A stretch of 64,000 nt of DNA, from contig JAFUOQ010000016.1 of assembly GCA_017472695.1 (NCBI GenBank), positions 117,257 through 181,256 on the forward strand, read 5' to 3'. Made by a program: the position numbers and the translations under genes. Position 1 is the stretch's first letter. Each line of letters begins with the position of its first letter. This document shows, piece after piece, positions 50,286-59,154 of this stretch. Origin of the DNA: Clostridia bacterium. GTDB taxonomy: Bacteria > Bacillota > Clostridia > Oscillospirales > CAG-272. A model generated the notes under the pieces. The model was not told the DNA's origin, ran no database searches, and saw only the letters and a list, made by a program, of their open reading frames with translations.

Positions 50286-53200
50286 ATGACAGAAGAAAAA
50301 TATTTATTTACTATAATTTCTGCTGTTTACAACGCGGAAAAATATATTGATGAATTGATGGCGAGCTTGATAGATCAAACCATTGGCTTTGAAAATATAC
50401 AGGTTATTTTGGTAAATGATGGCTCCAAGGACGATTCTTTGTCTGTTTGTCAAAAATATCAAGAAGCATATCCAGAAAATGTTCGCGTTATTGACAAGGA
50501 AAATGGTGGGGTTTCTTCAGCTAGAAATGCCGGATTGCCTTATATTGAGGGTAAATATTTAAATTTCATTGATTCTGATGATAAGTTCTCTCTCGACACC
50601 CTTGAAAAGGTATATAATTATTTTGAAAAATATCAAGACCAAACCGATGTTGTAAACATCCCGTTTGAATATTTTGATGGTGCGACAGGAGGCAAGGACC
50701 ATATTCAAAATAAAAAGTTCGCATATGGCTCTCGTCTTGTAAACCTAGAAAACGACTATAAGGTTTCTATAATGAATGTTACATTCTCATTTATGAAATC
50801 TGAAGCTTGTCGTGACATTACCTTTGACACCTCTATTTGCATAGGTGAGGATTTAAAGTTTATCAACACCGTTCTTTTGAAAAAACGTACTGTTGCTCTT
50901 TTAAATGACGGAAAATATTGGTATAGAAAGCACTCTGATGGCTCACCATCTCTTATTTCTACCAAGCTTCTCTTACCTCAATATTACATTCCTCAGGTTA
51001 AGAATTTGACTCTTTGGGCTTATGAATATTCTATGGAAACCTATGGAGATTACCCTCTGTTTTTACAATATACCATAGCTAGTGATTTTCAAGAAAAGAT
51101 AAAGCCTAATAATCGAGCAAAGTCAGTTTTAAAGGACGATATTGACGAATATCGCGCTTTAGTTGACAAGGCAATGAAAACATTTTCAGACAAGATTATT
51201 ACAGAGCTTGATCTTCTTTCCAAGGAGTACAAGGTTTTCTGGCTATCAAAAAAATATGATTGCCCTGCTAATGCCACATTTTATAATGGTCGTGTTTGTT
51301 ATGAATTTGATTGTCTTGATACGCTTGACGAGGAAGGCAATCCTATCTCTAAAACCAAAATTGATTGGTATGGATACTCTGTTTTTGACAGAATAAAGCT
51401 CATGGACAACGGTCTTCTTTTGAGTGGATATATCACTGTTTTACCATTCGAAAATTGTGAAGAAACAATTAAAATCTATATAAAAGCATATAACACCACA
51501 TTTGAGGTTAAGCTTCAAAACAGCAATGACCATTGCTACTATTTCGATGATGAGGTTATTTTCTACAGATATTACTACAATGTATCTATCCCATATGCTC
51601 ACGCATTAAAAACAACCTTTACTTTAGCATATGGCGTAGATGCAAATACTCTATCTGTACCTGCCCATTGTGGCTTCGATAGATACACTCCTATCAGCAA
51701 TACCGCTGGTGGCGAATTGTATATACAAGGAAATTATGCTTTAAAGCCTTTGAAAAACGGATTCTCTCTTGAGACCATGCCTAAAAAGCAAATCAAGAAA
51801 TTATATAAAAAGCATTTAAAATATTTGAAGCTAAAGCATAAAAAGCACTATCTTGTAAGACGCACGATTGACTTCTTAAAGAAATTCTTCAAAAAGAAAA
51901 TTTGGCTTATCTCCGACCGTTTTGATATTGCCGGTGATAACGGCGAGGCTCTTTTCAAATATGTTTCTAAAAACAAGCCAAAGGGCGTTAAACCATATTT
52001 CGTAATCAACGAAAAATCCCAAGACTTTGATCGTATGAAAAAATACGGCAAGGTAATAAAGCAAGGCTCTAAAAAGCACAAGATATATTACCTGCTCTCT
52101 GATGTTAACATCTCCGCACACCTCGACTATGAAACACTATTGCCTGTAAAATACGATTTTTACAGAGATTATATTTGTAACAAAAAGGTCGTATTTTTAC
52201 AGCACGGTGTTACAAAGGACGACATACATACGGTATATTCAAGATACAAGCAAAACACAGGCTTATTCATATGTGCATCTGACCTCGAAAGAGATTCTAT
52301 TGTTCAAAACGAGGGATATGGATTCTTTAAAAACGATGTAAAAACAACTGGCTTTGCTCGTTTTGATTATCTTGAAAATAACGATGAAAAAATCATTACA
52401 ATTATGCCTACTTGGAGAAAGTATCTGGTTCGTGGACTTGATCAAAATAGCAAGTGGATTTATATTTCAAACATTGAGGAAACCGAATTTGTAAAGTATT
52501 ACAAGGAGCTTCTCTCCAGCGAAAAGCTTGTCGAGGCTGCCGAAAAATACGGATACAAAATCCACTATGTTCCTCACCCTAATGTTATGCCGCTTACCGA
52601 TATGCTTGATGTAAATCCTTATATATCGGTTATTTCCAACCCAGTTTATAGAGACATTTTCTCTCATTCTTCTTTAATGCTAACCGACTATTCATCCACC
52701 GCGTTTGACTTTGCATATATGAAAAAAGCCCTTGTTTATGCTCATTTTGACTCGAAGCTATTTTTCGATTCACACACTTACAGCAAAGGCTATTTCAGCT
52801 ATGAAAATGATGGATTTGGCGAGGTTGTTTATGATGCCACCTCAACAATTGACACACTCATTGATTATATGAAAAACGGTTGTCAATTGAAGCCTATTTA
52901 CGAAGAAAGAATTGACAAATTCTTTAAATACACAGACAAAAACAATTGCAAACGAATAGTTAAGTCGATTTTAGAGATGGAGGACTATGCAAAAATGCAA
53001 CCAATAATTACGCCCTCAAAAGAGCGCATTCCTGTAGTTTTGGCAACAAATAACGCATATGCTCCGTTTGTTTCTGTTACTATCGAATCACTTCTTCGCA
53101 ATTCTGATTTGTATTACTATTACGACATCTTTGTTTTTCACACGGATCTTTCTCGCGCTTCTATCAAAGCACTTCAAGCACAAACACCAAACTACAGCGT

Positions 53201-54026
53201 GAGATGTATAGATGTATCTAAATATATCAATCCACATCTTAAAAATTTGCCTAAAAACTCCAAGTATATTACAAAAGAAACTTATTATAGAATAGTTATG
53301 CCATCTGTGCTTTCGGAATATGATAAGGCTGTTTATATCGATTGCGATTTAGTTGTGCTTGGTGATATTTCAAAATTCTATAGCTTTGATGTGTCCAAGC
53401 ATATGGTCGGTGGTGTTAGAAACCCACTACATACCATTATGAAGGAGCACATTGAGGAGCTAGGACTTAATCCGCTCAAGTATATCAACGCAGGCGTACT
53501 TTTAATGAATCTTGATATGATGCGCAAAAAAGGCTTTGAAAATACCTGCTTTGAGCTTTTGGCAACACGCGACTTGCGTTTTATGGATCAAGATGCTATA
53601 AACCTTGCGTGTGAAAACAGCATTAAATATTTTGATATGAGCTGGAACTATGGCTGGCACTATGAGCGCTTAAACAATTTCAAGGATGAAAGATATCACC
53701 TTTTGGAAAGCGAATTAGAGGAGTATGAGCAAGCATCTGAATGTATTAATATTCTCCACTACACAGGAGATGTAAAGCCTTGGAAAAACTCCAAATATCG
53801 TTTTGGCACTATTTTCTGGGATTACGCAAAGCGTTCACCATTCTACAAGGACATTTTATATAAATCTCCTGTAAGCCCTATTTACAGAAAGTATTTAAAT
53901 GCGACTGAAGAGATTGAAAACATCAAAAAATCAGCATCTTATAGAATAGGCAGATTCATCACTCTCCCAGCTAGAGCTGCAAGACGAGTGCTACGCAAAA
54001 TCAAAAAAATAATTAAAAGAAAATAA
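50286..54026 (+). CDS. Three-domain transferase: GT2, CDP-glycerol glycerophosphotransferase, GT8
   Basis: 1246 residues. Domain 1 (about 1-310): GT2 with FTIISAVYNAEKYIDELM, VNDGSKDDS and DSDD. A beta-rich linker region (about 330-480) and a very basic stretch follow. Domain 2 (about 537-900): TagF-like, with IWLISDRFDIAGDNGEALF, FLQHGVTKDD, IMPTWRKYL, HYVPHPN (about 757) and LTDYSSTAFDFAY (about 798), the catalytic His and Ser regions. Domain 3 (about 914-1190): GT8, with VVLATNNAYAPFVSVTIESLL and YIDCDLVVLGD (DxD). It should act on the inner membrane face in assembly of a glycerol-phosphate-containing polymer. Donor CDP-glycerol may come from TagD at 6549. The basic C-terminus may bind the membrane. 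Confidence 0.9.
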   Translation: MTEEKYLFTIISAVYNAEKYIDELMASLIDQTIGFENIQVILVNDGSKDDSLSVCQKYQEAYPENVRVIDKENGGVSSARNAGLPYIEGKYLNFIDSDDKFSLDTLEKVYNYFEKYQDQTDVVNIPFEYFDGATGGKDHIQNKKFAYGSRLVNLENDYKVSIMNVTFSFMKSEACRDITFDTSICIGEDLKFINTVLLKKRTVALLNDGKYWYRKHSDGSPSLISTKLLLPQYYIPQVKNLTLWAYEYSMETYGDYPLFLQYTIASDFQEKIKPNNRAKSVLKDDIDEYRALVDKAMKTFSDKIITELDLLSKEYKVFWLSKKYDCPANATFYNGRVCYEFDCLDTLDEEGNPISKTKIDWYGYSVFDRIKLMDNGLLLSGYITVLPFENCEETIKIYIKAYNTTFEVKLQNSNDHCYYFDDEVIFYRYYYNVSIPYAHALKTTFTLAYGVDANTLSVPAHCGFDRYTPISNTAGGELYIQGNYALKPLKNGFSLETMPKKQIKKLYKKHLKYLKLKHKKHYLVRRTIDFLKKFFKKKIWLISDRFDIAGDNGEALFKYVSKNKPKGVKPYFVINEKSQDFDRMKKYGKVIKQGSKKHKIYYLLSDVNISAHLDYETLLPVKYDFYRDYICNKKVVFLQHGVTKDDIHTVYSRYKQNTGLFICASDLERDSIVQNEGYGFFKNDVKTTGFARFDYLENNDEKIITIMPTWRKYLVRGLDQNSKWIYISNIEETEFVKYYKELLSSEKLVEAAEKYGYKIHYVPHPNVMPLTDMLDVNPYISVISNPVYRDIFSHSSLMLTDYSSTAFDFAYMKKALVYAHFDSKLFFDSHTYSKGYFSYENDGFGEVVYDATSTIDTLIDYMKNGCQLKPIYEERIDKFFKYTDKNNCKRIVKSILEMEDYAKMQPIITPSKERIPVVLATNNAYAPFVSVTIESLLRNSDLYYYYDIFVFHTDLSRASIKALQAQTPNYSVRCIDVSKYINPHLKNLPKNSKYITKETYYRIVMPSVLSEYDKAVYIDCDLVVLGDISKFYSFDVSKHMVGGVRNPLHTIMKEHIEELGLNPLKYINAGVLLMNLDMMRKKGFENTCFELLATRDLRFMDQDAINLACENSIKYFDMSWNYGWHYERLNNFKDERYHLLESELEEYEQASECINILHYTGDVKPWKNSKYRFGTIFWDYAKRSPFYKDILYKSPVSPIYRKYLNATEEIENIKKSASYRIGRFITLPARAARRVLRKIKKIIKRK

Positions 54027-54078
54027 TTATTCAAACAAAAAAGCTCCCGTTGGCGTACCTTTCATAGAGCAGGTACAC

Positions 54079-54226
54079 AGTTATGATCGCCTACGGCGAG
54101 TTTAGAGTTATGATTGGCTACGCCAAGTTATGATGTGCCTTCGGCACAGCTTCAAGTAACAGAGCGATCATATCATAACGTTTGCGAAGCAAACTCATAA
54201 CGGCGAGCAAAAGCGAGCCTCATAAC
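54079..54226. repeat. Short-hairpin repeat cluster B
   Basis: A series of small hairpins, each introduced by GTTATGAT: CGCCTACGGCG, TGGCTACGCCA, GTGCCTTCGGCAC, GTTTGCGAAGCAAAC and a GGCGAGC/GCGAGCC unit, ending CATAAC. Copies of the GTTATGAT box alternate with its inverse ATCATAAC. Cluster A at 40774-40860 is built alike. These are probably non-autonomous repeats of this genome. Confidence 0.65.
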
Positions 54227-54308
54227 TAAATAATGGCATTTGTGTCCACAGATGCAGTGCTTCGTATGTCTTAATTAAAGACTACAATGCAAATGTCAAA
54301 AGTAACGC

Positions 54309-54343
54309 AAAGGCACTTATGGCAAACGCCATAAGTGCCTTTT
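54309..54343. terminator. Hairpin with T run, likely terminator
   Basis: AAAGGCACTTATGGC pairs exactly with GCCATAAGTGCCTTT around AAAC. It stands about 285 bases beyond the three-domain transferase stop, after the repeat cluster, and could also stop the minus-strand transcript of the small Cys-rich gene. Confidence 0.75.
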
Positions 54344-54423
54344 ACTACCTGCCGAAAGGTGTTAAAGCAACCAACAAAAGCATTGGTTTGAACGCTTCAT
54401 ATAGTAATCGGTAACACAGTATG

Positions 54424-54600
54424 TTAATCTTCTTCTTTGTTTTTTGTATCAAACTGGGGGAAACAAAGCAAAAAATAGTCGCACTCATCACAACAACATT
54501 CAAAGCCCTGCTCTCCGTTGCCAAGACAAACGTTAGGCTCTCCGGGTATAAGTTCTATGCTGGTAATATCTATTACCTTTTTTGAAATATCTTTACTCAT
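54424..54600 (-). CDS. Small Cys-rich hypothetical protein
   Basis: 58 residues from the ATG at 54600, with GGGGAGA four bases ahead; a longer frame upstream would run through terminator and leader hairpins. Sequence features: MSKDISKKVIDI start, LGNGEQGFECCCDECDYFLLCFP with five cysteines in a CCCxxC...C pattern, acidic end. Not recognised. The Cys cluster may bind zinc or an Fe-S centre. It is expressed from a strong promoter through a structured leader with an internal terminator, so its synthesis seems tightly controlled. Confidence 0.7.
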   Translation of the reverse strand: MSKDISKKVIDITSIELIPGEPNVCLGNGEQGFECCCDECDYFLLCFPQFDTKNKEED

Positions 54601-54775
54601 ACATTCTCCCCATACGCATATAAAAAAGGTGCACCCTCGAAGGAATGCACCGAAAAAATGCTCCCCCTCGAATGTTGCTACACAAACTCTCTCCGATACG
54701 GTATGAGAAAAGAGAGAAAACACTTTTTACCAAAGTATTTTCCCGTATCAGAGAAAAATATGCAGTTTGTGTAGC
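54601..54775 (-). ncRNA. Structured leader RNA with terminator, upstream of the small Cys-rich gene
   Basis: Read on the minus strand from the predicted start near 54775. GCTACACAAACT (54764-54775) pairs with AGTTTGTGTAGC (54677-54688). Inside, CTCTGATACGG pairs with CCGTATCGGAGAG, and GAAAATACTTT pairs with AAAGTGTTTTC, giving one long bulged hairpin of about 100 bases. Then comes the hairpin GGTGCA...TGCACC followed by TTTTTT (54626-54654), then the ribosome site and the ORF. This is the layout of a cis-acting attenuator or riboswitch, or of a free small RNA whose terminator is partly read through. It does not match a class I can name. Confidence 0.68.
54622..54656 (-). terminator. Intrinsic terminator inside the leader
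   Basis: On the minus strand: GGTGCATTCC-TTCG-AGGGTGCACC followed by six T, ending about 22 bases before the ATG at 54600. The stem has a TTCG tetraloop. Confidence 0.82.
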
Positions 54776-54781
54776 ATGGAC

Positions 54782-54810
54782 ATTGTACCACATTTTACTC
54801 AATTTGTCAA
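54782..54810 (-). promoter_or_regulatory. Promoter of the structured leader and small Cys-rich gene
   Basis: On the minus strand: TTGACA at 54805-54810, 17-base spacer, TACAAT at 54782-54787. The predicted start falls at the first base of the long leader hairpin. Confidence 0.82.
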
Positions 54811-54878
54811 TGACGCTTGAGAATTTGACAAAAATATTCTTGCTTTGGTGTCTTTAATTAAGTCAGTGCTTGCAAAGA

Positions 54879-54979
54879 AAAGAGGACAGAGAATGTTTTG
54901 CATTCTCTGTCCTCTTTCTGCCGGTAGGTATATTCCATTTCATACTGCTCTACCGAAAGCTCCCGTTTGGGAGTTTTTT
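54879..54979. terminator. Three hairpins after the MBOAT/DHHW operon
   Basis: AAAGAGGACAGAGAATG and its exact inverse copy form a 17-bp hairpin at 54879-54918, with T-rich flanks on both strands. CGGTAG/CTACCG at about 54923-54953 encloses GTAT/ATAC. AGCTCCC/GGGAG at 54957-54972 is followed by seven T on the plus strand. The first is a good terminator for the minus-strand operon; the last is plus-directed. Confidence 0.7.
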
Positions 54980-54981
54980 TG

Positions 54982-56565
54982 TTATGAATATTTTACTACC
55001 TTTAAATTTGTAAAACGCACGGTGTTTCCACCAGTTTGACCATGTCTGCCTGCGTAAATCAGAATTTGAAGATTGTCACTTCCCTTTTCAGGGCTGACAA
55101 AGCTCCATTCAAATCCACCATTTTCTCTGCAATAATCAATATCAAATGCGTAGTTAGATACAAATTGCTTTGTAGTTGAATTATATAGTGCTACTGTAAT
55201 GCATTCTGCATCGCCTACTAAAAATTCAACATCATCAAAGGAAAGCTTGTATTTAGTATTAAAGCTTGCATTGTTTACAAGCACATTGTGTACATGTTGT
55301 TTATCTGCAGCAGCAGTAATTTCAAGCTTTTCTAATTTTTTTATTTCGTTTTCGGTTGTTTGAGCATCATGATAATTTGCTTGATCAAACCCTAATTCAT
55401 AATATTCCTTGTATCCAAATGTGGAAGGATTCAAAAGGCTTAAAACAACATCTGGCTCTGTTGCTTCAATATATTCCGCTATCTCACATTCAGTAAAATG
55501 TCTTGGGTCTATTACATCTATTTCCTTAAACGCAGTTGACATAAAGGACTGCACCGGGATTGCAAAGCTATCCTTCAAAATAAGCACCTTCAGATTGCTT
55601 GAAGCATTGCCATTTCGATGTTGAACAAGTGGATAATCTCCACCAACATAAGCACTATATGGGGTTTCTTTAAAGAGGTTCTTGTTAGTAATATATTCTT
55701 TTTTAACTACTACAGCCTCTTCAAATGTGCCTTCATAATACGTTTTATGCTTTGGTACATACATAGACATATCTGTATCAAATTTAGGTGTATAAAGCTT
55801 ATAGTCATCTAAACCGGCAAAAAGTGTTCCTACTCTCTTACCGTGACTGCCAAGAAAATGGTCCTCATAAACAGTTACATTCCATTTATCCTTGTTTGTC
55901 AAGGACATATCTATGTTAGCATCTGGATATTGCTCATTTAATTGCTCCATTATAATGCCAAATGCCAAAAATGCTCCGTCGTTATTCCAGTGGTGGTCGG
56001 TTTTATAAAAATATTTTTCTATCTCTTCTTCACTTTTGGCTACATAATTACGCAAGTCGATATATGAAACATTGTTCTTTTCAAGAGCAGTTACCAATTC
56101 ATTAACATCTTCATTAGCGAAATTCTCCGAGCCTGTATAAACCAACTCGTTTTGCATATCAACCTTTATAGGAGCCTGAACATACAAATATCCTATTCCT
56201 TTTTCGTTAAGATACTTGTTCATAGCACCAACAGAATTTCCATATGATACCATATCGTGGCGAATGATTTTTTCATATGTTAGCATTCCGTTTTTTAGTC
56301 TTGTTACTTGGTTATAGTGATTTCTTCCTGTTACTCTTGCAAAGAAGCCGTTTATATTAATAAACTCCTCTTTGTATTTTACATTGGACAAATAAGATGA
56401 TTTTACCTCGCTTATAAATTGCGTTGTATTAATCTCTCCATTTTTAAGCTTGTCAAATGGAACAGTAAAGGCTTTTGTATTTAAAAAGAAGCAAATAACT
56501 AAAAAGGCAAGAACTATTATAGTAAATACAAGTGCTGTGATTTTTTTGAATTTTGTATTATTCAT
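54982..56565 (-). CDS. DHHW/AlgX-type SGNH-like acetylation protein
   Basis: 527 residues. One N-terminal membrane segment (about 10-31), then an extracytoplasmic SGNH-hydrolase-like domain: YVQAPIKVDM, the DHHW motif in FYKTDHHWNNDGAFLAF, and the KVLILKDSFAIPVQSFM serine block. A C-terminal beta domain (about 400-527) is probably carbohydrate binding. Such proteins accept acetyl groups from the MBOAT partner and place them on a surface polymer, as AlgJ/AlgX do on alginate. The MBOAT gene lies 12 bases upstream in the same operon. Confidence 0.88.
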   Translation of the reverse strand: MNNTKFKKITALVFTIIVLAFLVICFFLNTKAFTVPFDKLKNGEINTTQFISEVKSSYLSNVKYKEEFININGFFARVTGRNHYNQVTRLKNGMLTYEKIIRHDMVSYGNSVGAMNKYLNEKGIGYLYVQAPIKVDMQNELVYTGSENFANEDVNELVTALEKNNVSYIDLRNYVAKSEEEIEKYFYKTDHHWNNDGAFLAFGIIMEQLNEQYPDANIDMSLTNKDKWNVTVYEDHFLGSHGKRVGTLFAGLDDYKLYTPKFDTDMSMYVPKHKTYYEGTFEEAVVVKKEYITNKNLFKETPYSAYVGGDYPLVQHRNGNASSNLKVLILKDSFAIPVQSFMSTAFKEIDVIDPRHFTECEIAEYIEATEPDVVLSLLNPSTFGYKEYYELGFDQANYHDAQTTENEIKKLEKLEITAAADKQHVHNVLVNNASFNTKYKLSFDDVEFLVGDAECITVALYNSTTKQFVSNYAFDIDYCRENGGFEWSFVSPEKGSDNLQILIYAGRHGQTGGNTVRFTNLKVVKYS

Positions 56566-56577
56566 TACATGCCTCCT

Positions 56578-58005
56578 TTAGAAATTGAAATAAATAAACG
56601 GGTTATGAGCATTCATAACTATAAATGAAACACTGACGATAAATAGAACTGCTTGTACAAGGTATCCACCAAAATGGAATACATTGCCTGTCCATGTCAC
56701 CCGTGCCTTAATCTTATTAGCTACAAAGCCGATAAGCGGTGTTGAGCATATAATACCGGCAATCAAGGTGATTGCGTAGTCAGTTAAATGCATAATTGCT
56801 GTATCGTTTATAAATCCACCAGGGGCAAAGCCAAACATCGCCTTCATATATTCAAGAGCGCTTGGCAAATCTATTGCACGGAAAAGCACCCAGCCGAGCA
56901 ATACCATGAGCATTGTAAATACTTGGTATGGTATGCGAAGTCCTATATATTTCTCTACCTTCTCTGGTAGCTTTGTAAGCTTTTCAAAGATGAGAAGCAC
57001 TCCATAAAGCACGCCCCACAAAATGAAGTTCCAGCTAGCGCCATGCCAAATACCAGTTGCTAGCCAAACCACAGCTAGATTGAAAACCAATCTCCATTTG
57101 GATTTTACGCGAGAGCCACCGAGTGGAAAGTAGAGGTAATCTCTGAACCATGTACCGAGTGACATATGCCATCTACGCCAGAACTCTGTAATTGTTTTCG
57201 ATATGTATGGATAGTTAAAGTTCTCAAGGAAGTTAAAGCCGAGCATAAGACCGATACCTATTGCCATCTCTGAATATCCAGCAAAGTCAAAGAATATTTG
57301 AAGTGCGTAGCAAATTATACCGAGCCAAGCAAGAGATACTGTAAGCTCTGTCGATTCAAATGATACATCTGCAACCTGTGCAAGCACATTTGCGAGCAGT
57401 ACCTTCTTATTAAAGCCCTTCATAAAGCGATACATTCCCTTTGTGAACATATCAGTAGTTACTACACGGTGCTTAATCTCCTCCTCTACTGTTGTATAAC
57501 GAACAATAGGGCCAGCGATTAATTGTGGGAATAGTGAAACATAAAGTCCTACATAAAAAGGATTTTTTTGAACAGGTGTTCCACGATATACATCAATAAC
57601 ATAGCTCATTGATTGGAAGGTAAAGAATGAAATACCAATTGGCAAAACATACTTCGTTTGTTCAAAAAGCTCCTGTGTGAATGGGAATATTGAATGTAGT
57701 GTTCCTGTTGCAAAGTTCATATACTTATAAACGAAAAGAAGTCCCAGATTTCCAACAACTGCTATTGCAAGCATTATTTTGGAATGTCTGTCTCCTCTTT
57801 TTGTTTCTGCAACTCTTATTGCCATAAAGTAGTTAAAGAGTATTGAAATTAACATTACTACTACAAAGGCAGGCTCGCCCCACGCATAAAAAATCAAGCT
57901 GACAAGAAGTAGCCAATAGTTTCTCGCCTTTTGAGGGAGCAAATAGTTTATGCCCAATGTAATTGGAAAAAACATAAACAAAAACTCTAAGCTGGTAAAT
58001 AACAT
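56578..58005 (-). CDS. MBOAT-family O-acyltransferase (AlgI-like)
   Basis: 475 residues, about ten to twelve membrane segments. The family signature WRRWHMSLGTWFRDYLYFPLGGSR and the catalytic His in ATGIWHGASWNFILWG are both seen. It should move acetyl groups across the membrane and hand them to the DHHW protein encoded next. Target polymer unknown; surface polysaccharide or teichoic acid is likely. ATG with AAGGAGAG. Confidence 0.93.
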   Translation of the reverse strand: MLFTSLEFLFMFFPITLGINYLLPQKARNYWLLLVSLIFYAWGEPAFVVVMLISILFNYFMAIRVAETKRGDRHSKIMLAIAVVGNLGLLFVYKYMNFATGTLHSIFPFTQELFEQTKYVLPIGISFFTFQSMSYVIDVYRGTPVQKNPFYVGLYVSLFPQLIAGPIVRYTTVEEEIKHRVVTTDMFTKGMYRFMKGFNKKVLLANVLAQVADVSFESTELTVSLAWLGIICYALQIFFDFAGYSEMAIGIGLMLGFNFLENFNYPYISKTITEFWRRWHMSLGTWFRDYLYFPLGGSRVKSKWRLVFNLAVVWLATGIWHGASWNFILWGVLYGVLLIFEKLTKLPEKVEKYIGLRIPYQVFTMLMVLLGWVLFRAIDLPSALEYMKAMFGFAPGGFINDTAIMHLTDYAITLIAGIICSTPLIGFVANKIKARVTWTGNVFHFGGYLVQAVLFIVSVSFIVMNAHNPFIYFNF

Positions 58006-58041
58006 AGTCTCTCCTTCTTTATATTTTTAAAATACACACCT

Positions 58042-58070
58042 ATTTTAACACACACGCAAGAATTTGTAAA
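58042..58070 (-). promoter_or_regulatory. Promoter of the MBOAT/DHHW operon
   Basis: On the minus strand: TTTACA at 58065-58070, 17-base spacer, TAAAAT at 58042-58047. Confidence 0.7.
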
Positions 58071-58115
58071 GTGCTTTTTATTTCCACGTTCTTTTTAGCT
58101 ATTTTTATAAAATTA

Positions 58116-58144
58116 TTGAATTATTTTTCCTATAGTGGTAAAAT
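58116..58144 (+). promoter_or_regulatory. Promoter of the aquaporin gene
   Basis: TTGAAT at 58116-58121, 17-base spacer, TAAAAT at 58139-58144. The transcript would start at or near the hairpin GTAAAAC-CTTT-GTTTTAC (58151-58168), directly before AAGGAGG; a 5' hairpin there may stabilise the mRNA. Confidence 0.7.
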
Positions 58145-58183
58145 AATAATGTAAAACCTTTGTTTTACAAAAAGGAGGAAATT

Positions 58184-58861
58184 ATGAAAAAGTACATTGC
58201 TGAATTTATTGGCACATTTGTTTTAGTTACTTTTGCCTGTGGCGTTGCCGTTGTTACAGGAGCTAACGTTGTTGCAACAGCACTTTCATTTGGTCTTGTT
58301 ATTGTTGCTATGGCTTACTCTGTTGGTAATATTTCCGGTTGCCATATCAACCCAGCAGTTTCTCTTGCTATGTTTATCATGAAGAAGATTACAGGCAAGG
58401 AATTTGCATTTTATGTAATTGCGCAGGTTCTTGGAGCTACAACAGGTGCAGCAGTTCTCGGTCTTTTCACAAAGCAATTCGAGAATTTAGGTGGAAACGT
58501 TGCTCAAGCTACATTAGTTAATGCTTATGGTGATGTTGGTTCCTTATTTATTGCGCTTTTAGTTGAGATTGTTTTGACATTTGTTTTTGTGTTTGCAATC
58601 CTTGGTGTTACCTCAAAGACAGAAAATACAGCTGTTAGTGGTGTGGTAATCGGTCTTACACTTACTCTTGTTCACTTGCTCGGCATAGCTCTTACAGGTA
58701 CTAGCGTTAACCCTGCGCGTTCCTTTGGCCCAGCACTTCTCCAAGCGTTTTCCGGCAACACAGATGCGTTAGCTCAAATTTGGATATTCATTGTTGGCCC
58801 ACTAGCTGGTGCTGCAATTGCCGCATTTGTTCACAAGGCATTGAATAAAAACAAAGAATAA
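58184..58861 (+). CDS. Aquaporin (MIP family channel)
   Basis: 225 residues from the ATG at 58184 (AAAGGAGG just before it; an upstream TTG in the leader hairpin is not used). Six membrane segments with the two half-helix NPA motifs: GCHINPAVSLAM and GTSVNPARSFGPAL. The residues around the second NPA and the short loops fit an AqpZ-like water channel rather than a glycerol facilitator, though this is an inference. Confidence 0.93.
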   Translation: MKKYIAEFIGTFVLVTFACGVAVVTGANVVATALSFGLVIVAMAYSVGNISGCHINPAVSLAMFIMKKITGKEFAFYVIAQVLGATTGAAVLGLFTKQFENLGGNVAQATLVNAYGDVGSLFIALLVEIVLTFVFVFAILGVTSKTENTAVSGVVIGLTLTLVHLLGIALTGTSVNPARSFGPALLQAFSGNTDALAQIWIFIVGPLAGAAIAAFVHKALNKNKE

Positions 58862-58867
58862 GTAATT

Positions 58868-58895
58868 AAAGCCATCAGCGTAAGCTGATGGCTTT
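58868..58895 (+). terminator. Terminator of the aquaporin gene
   Basis: AAAGCCATCAGC and GCTGATGGCTTT pair exactly around GTAA, seven bases after the stop. Confidence 0.88.
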
Positions 58896-58959
58896 AGCTT
58901 TCAAAATAACCACTATCCACAAATCCAAAGGGCTTTTTCGAAGGAAGCCTTTACACAGC

Positions 58960-58995
58960 AAAAAGCCCTTGCAGCTTTTGGCGCAAGGGCTTTTT
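58960..58995. terminator. Terminator of the secreted-protein operon
   Basis: AAAAAGCCCTTGC pairs exactly with GCAAGGGCTTTTT around a ten-base loop. It lies four bases beyond the 51-residue ORF on the minus strand and can act on both strands. Confidence 0.9.
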
Positions 58996-58998
58996 CTT

Positions 58999-59154
58999 TT
59001 AACCGAAATATTTATTGAAAAGCTGATTAAATGCAACTCCTGCATTTGTTATGTCGTTTTCTTGCTCAACGTTAACATCTGCCTCGGAGCTAACCGTCAT
59101 AACATCATTGGTTTCAACTACATTTTTTTCATATATTGGAGTTTGGTATTTCAT
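58999..59154 (-). CDS. Small protein overlapping the secreted-protein gene by one base
   Basis: 51 residues. It starts MKYQTPIYEKNVVETNDVMT and ends in GVAFNQLFNKYFG. The ATG shares its A with the TAA stop of the secreted protein (TAATG), and GGAGG lies at the right distance inside that gene, so it is translated by coupling. The operon terminator follows four bases after its stop. Small proteins beginning K-Y-x-x-P-x-x-x-x-x-x-x-x-x-x-D-V-M/I-T are common in gut Clostridia, but I cannot name a function. Confidence 0.75.
   Translation of the reverse strand: MKYQTPIYEKNVVETNDVMTVSSEADVNVEQENDITNAGVAFNQLFNKYFG

Noticed and set aside
54724-54802. Upstream extension of the small Cys-rich gene frame and a further minus frame to 54802
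   Set aside because: These would translate through the leader hairpins and terminator; the ATG at 54600 has the only good ribosome site.
54811-54980. A separate plus-strand small RNA gene ending at the AGCTCCC/GGGAG terminator
   Set aside because: Three hairpins are present, but I found no -10 box at the right distance from the TTGACA near 54834, so a terminator cluster is the simpler reading.
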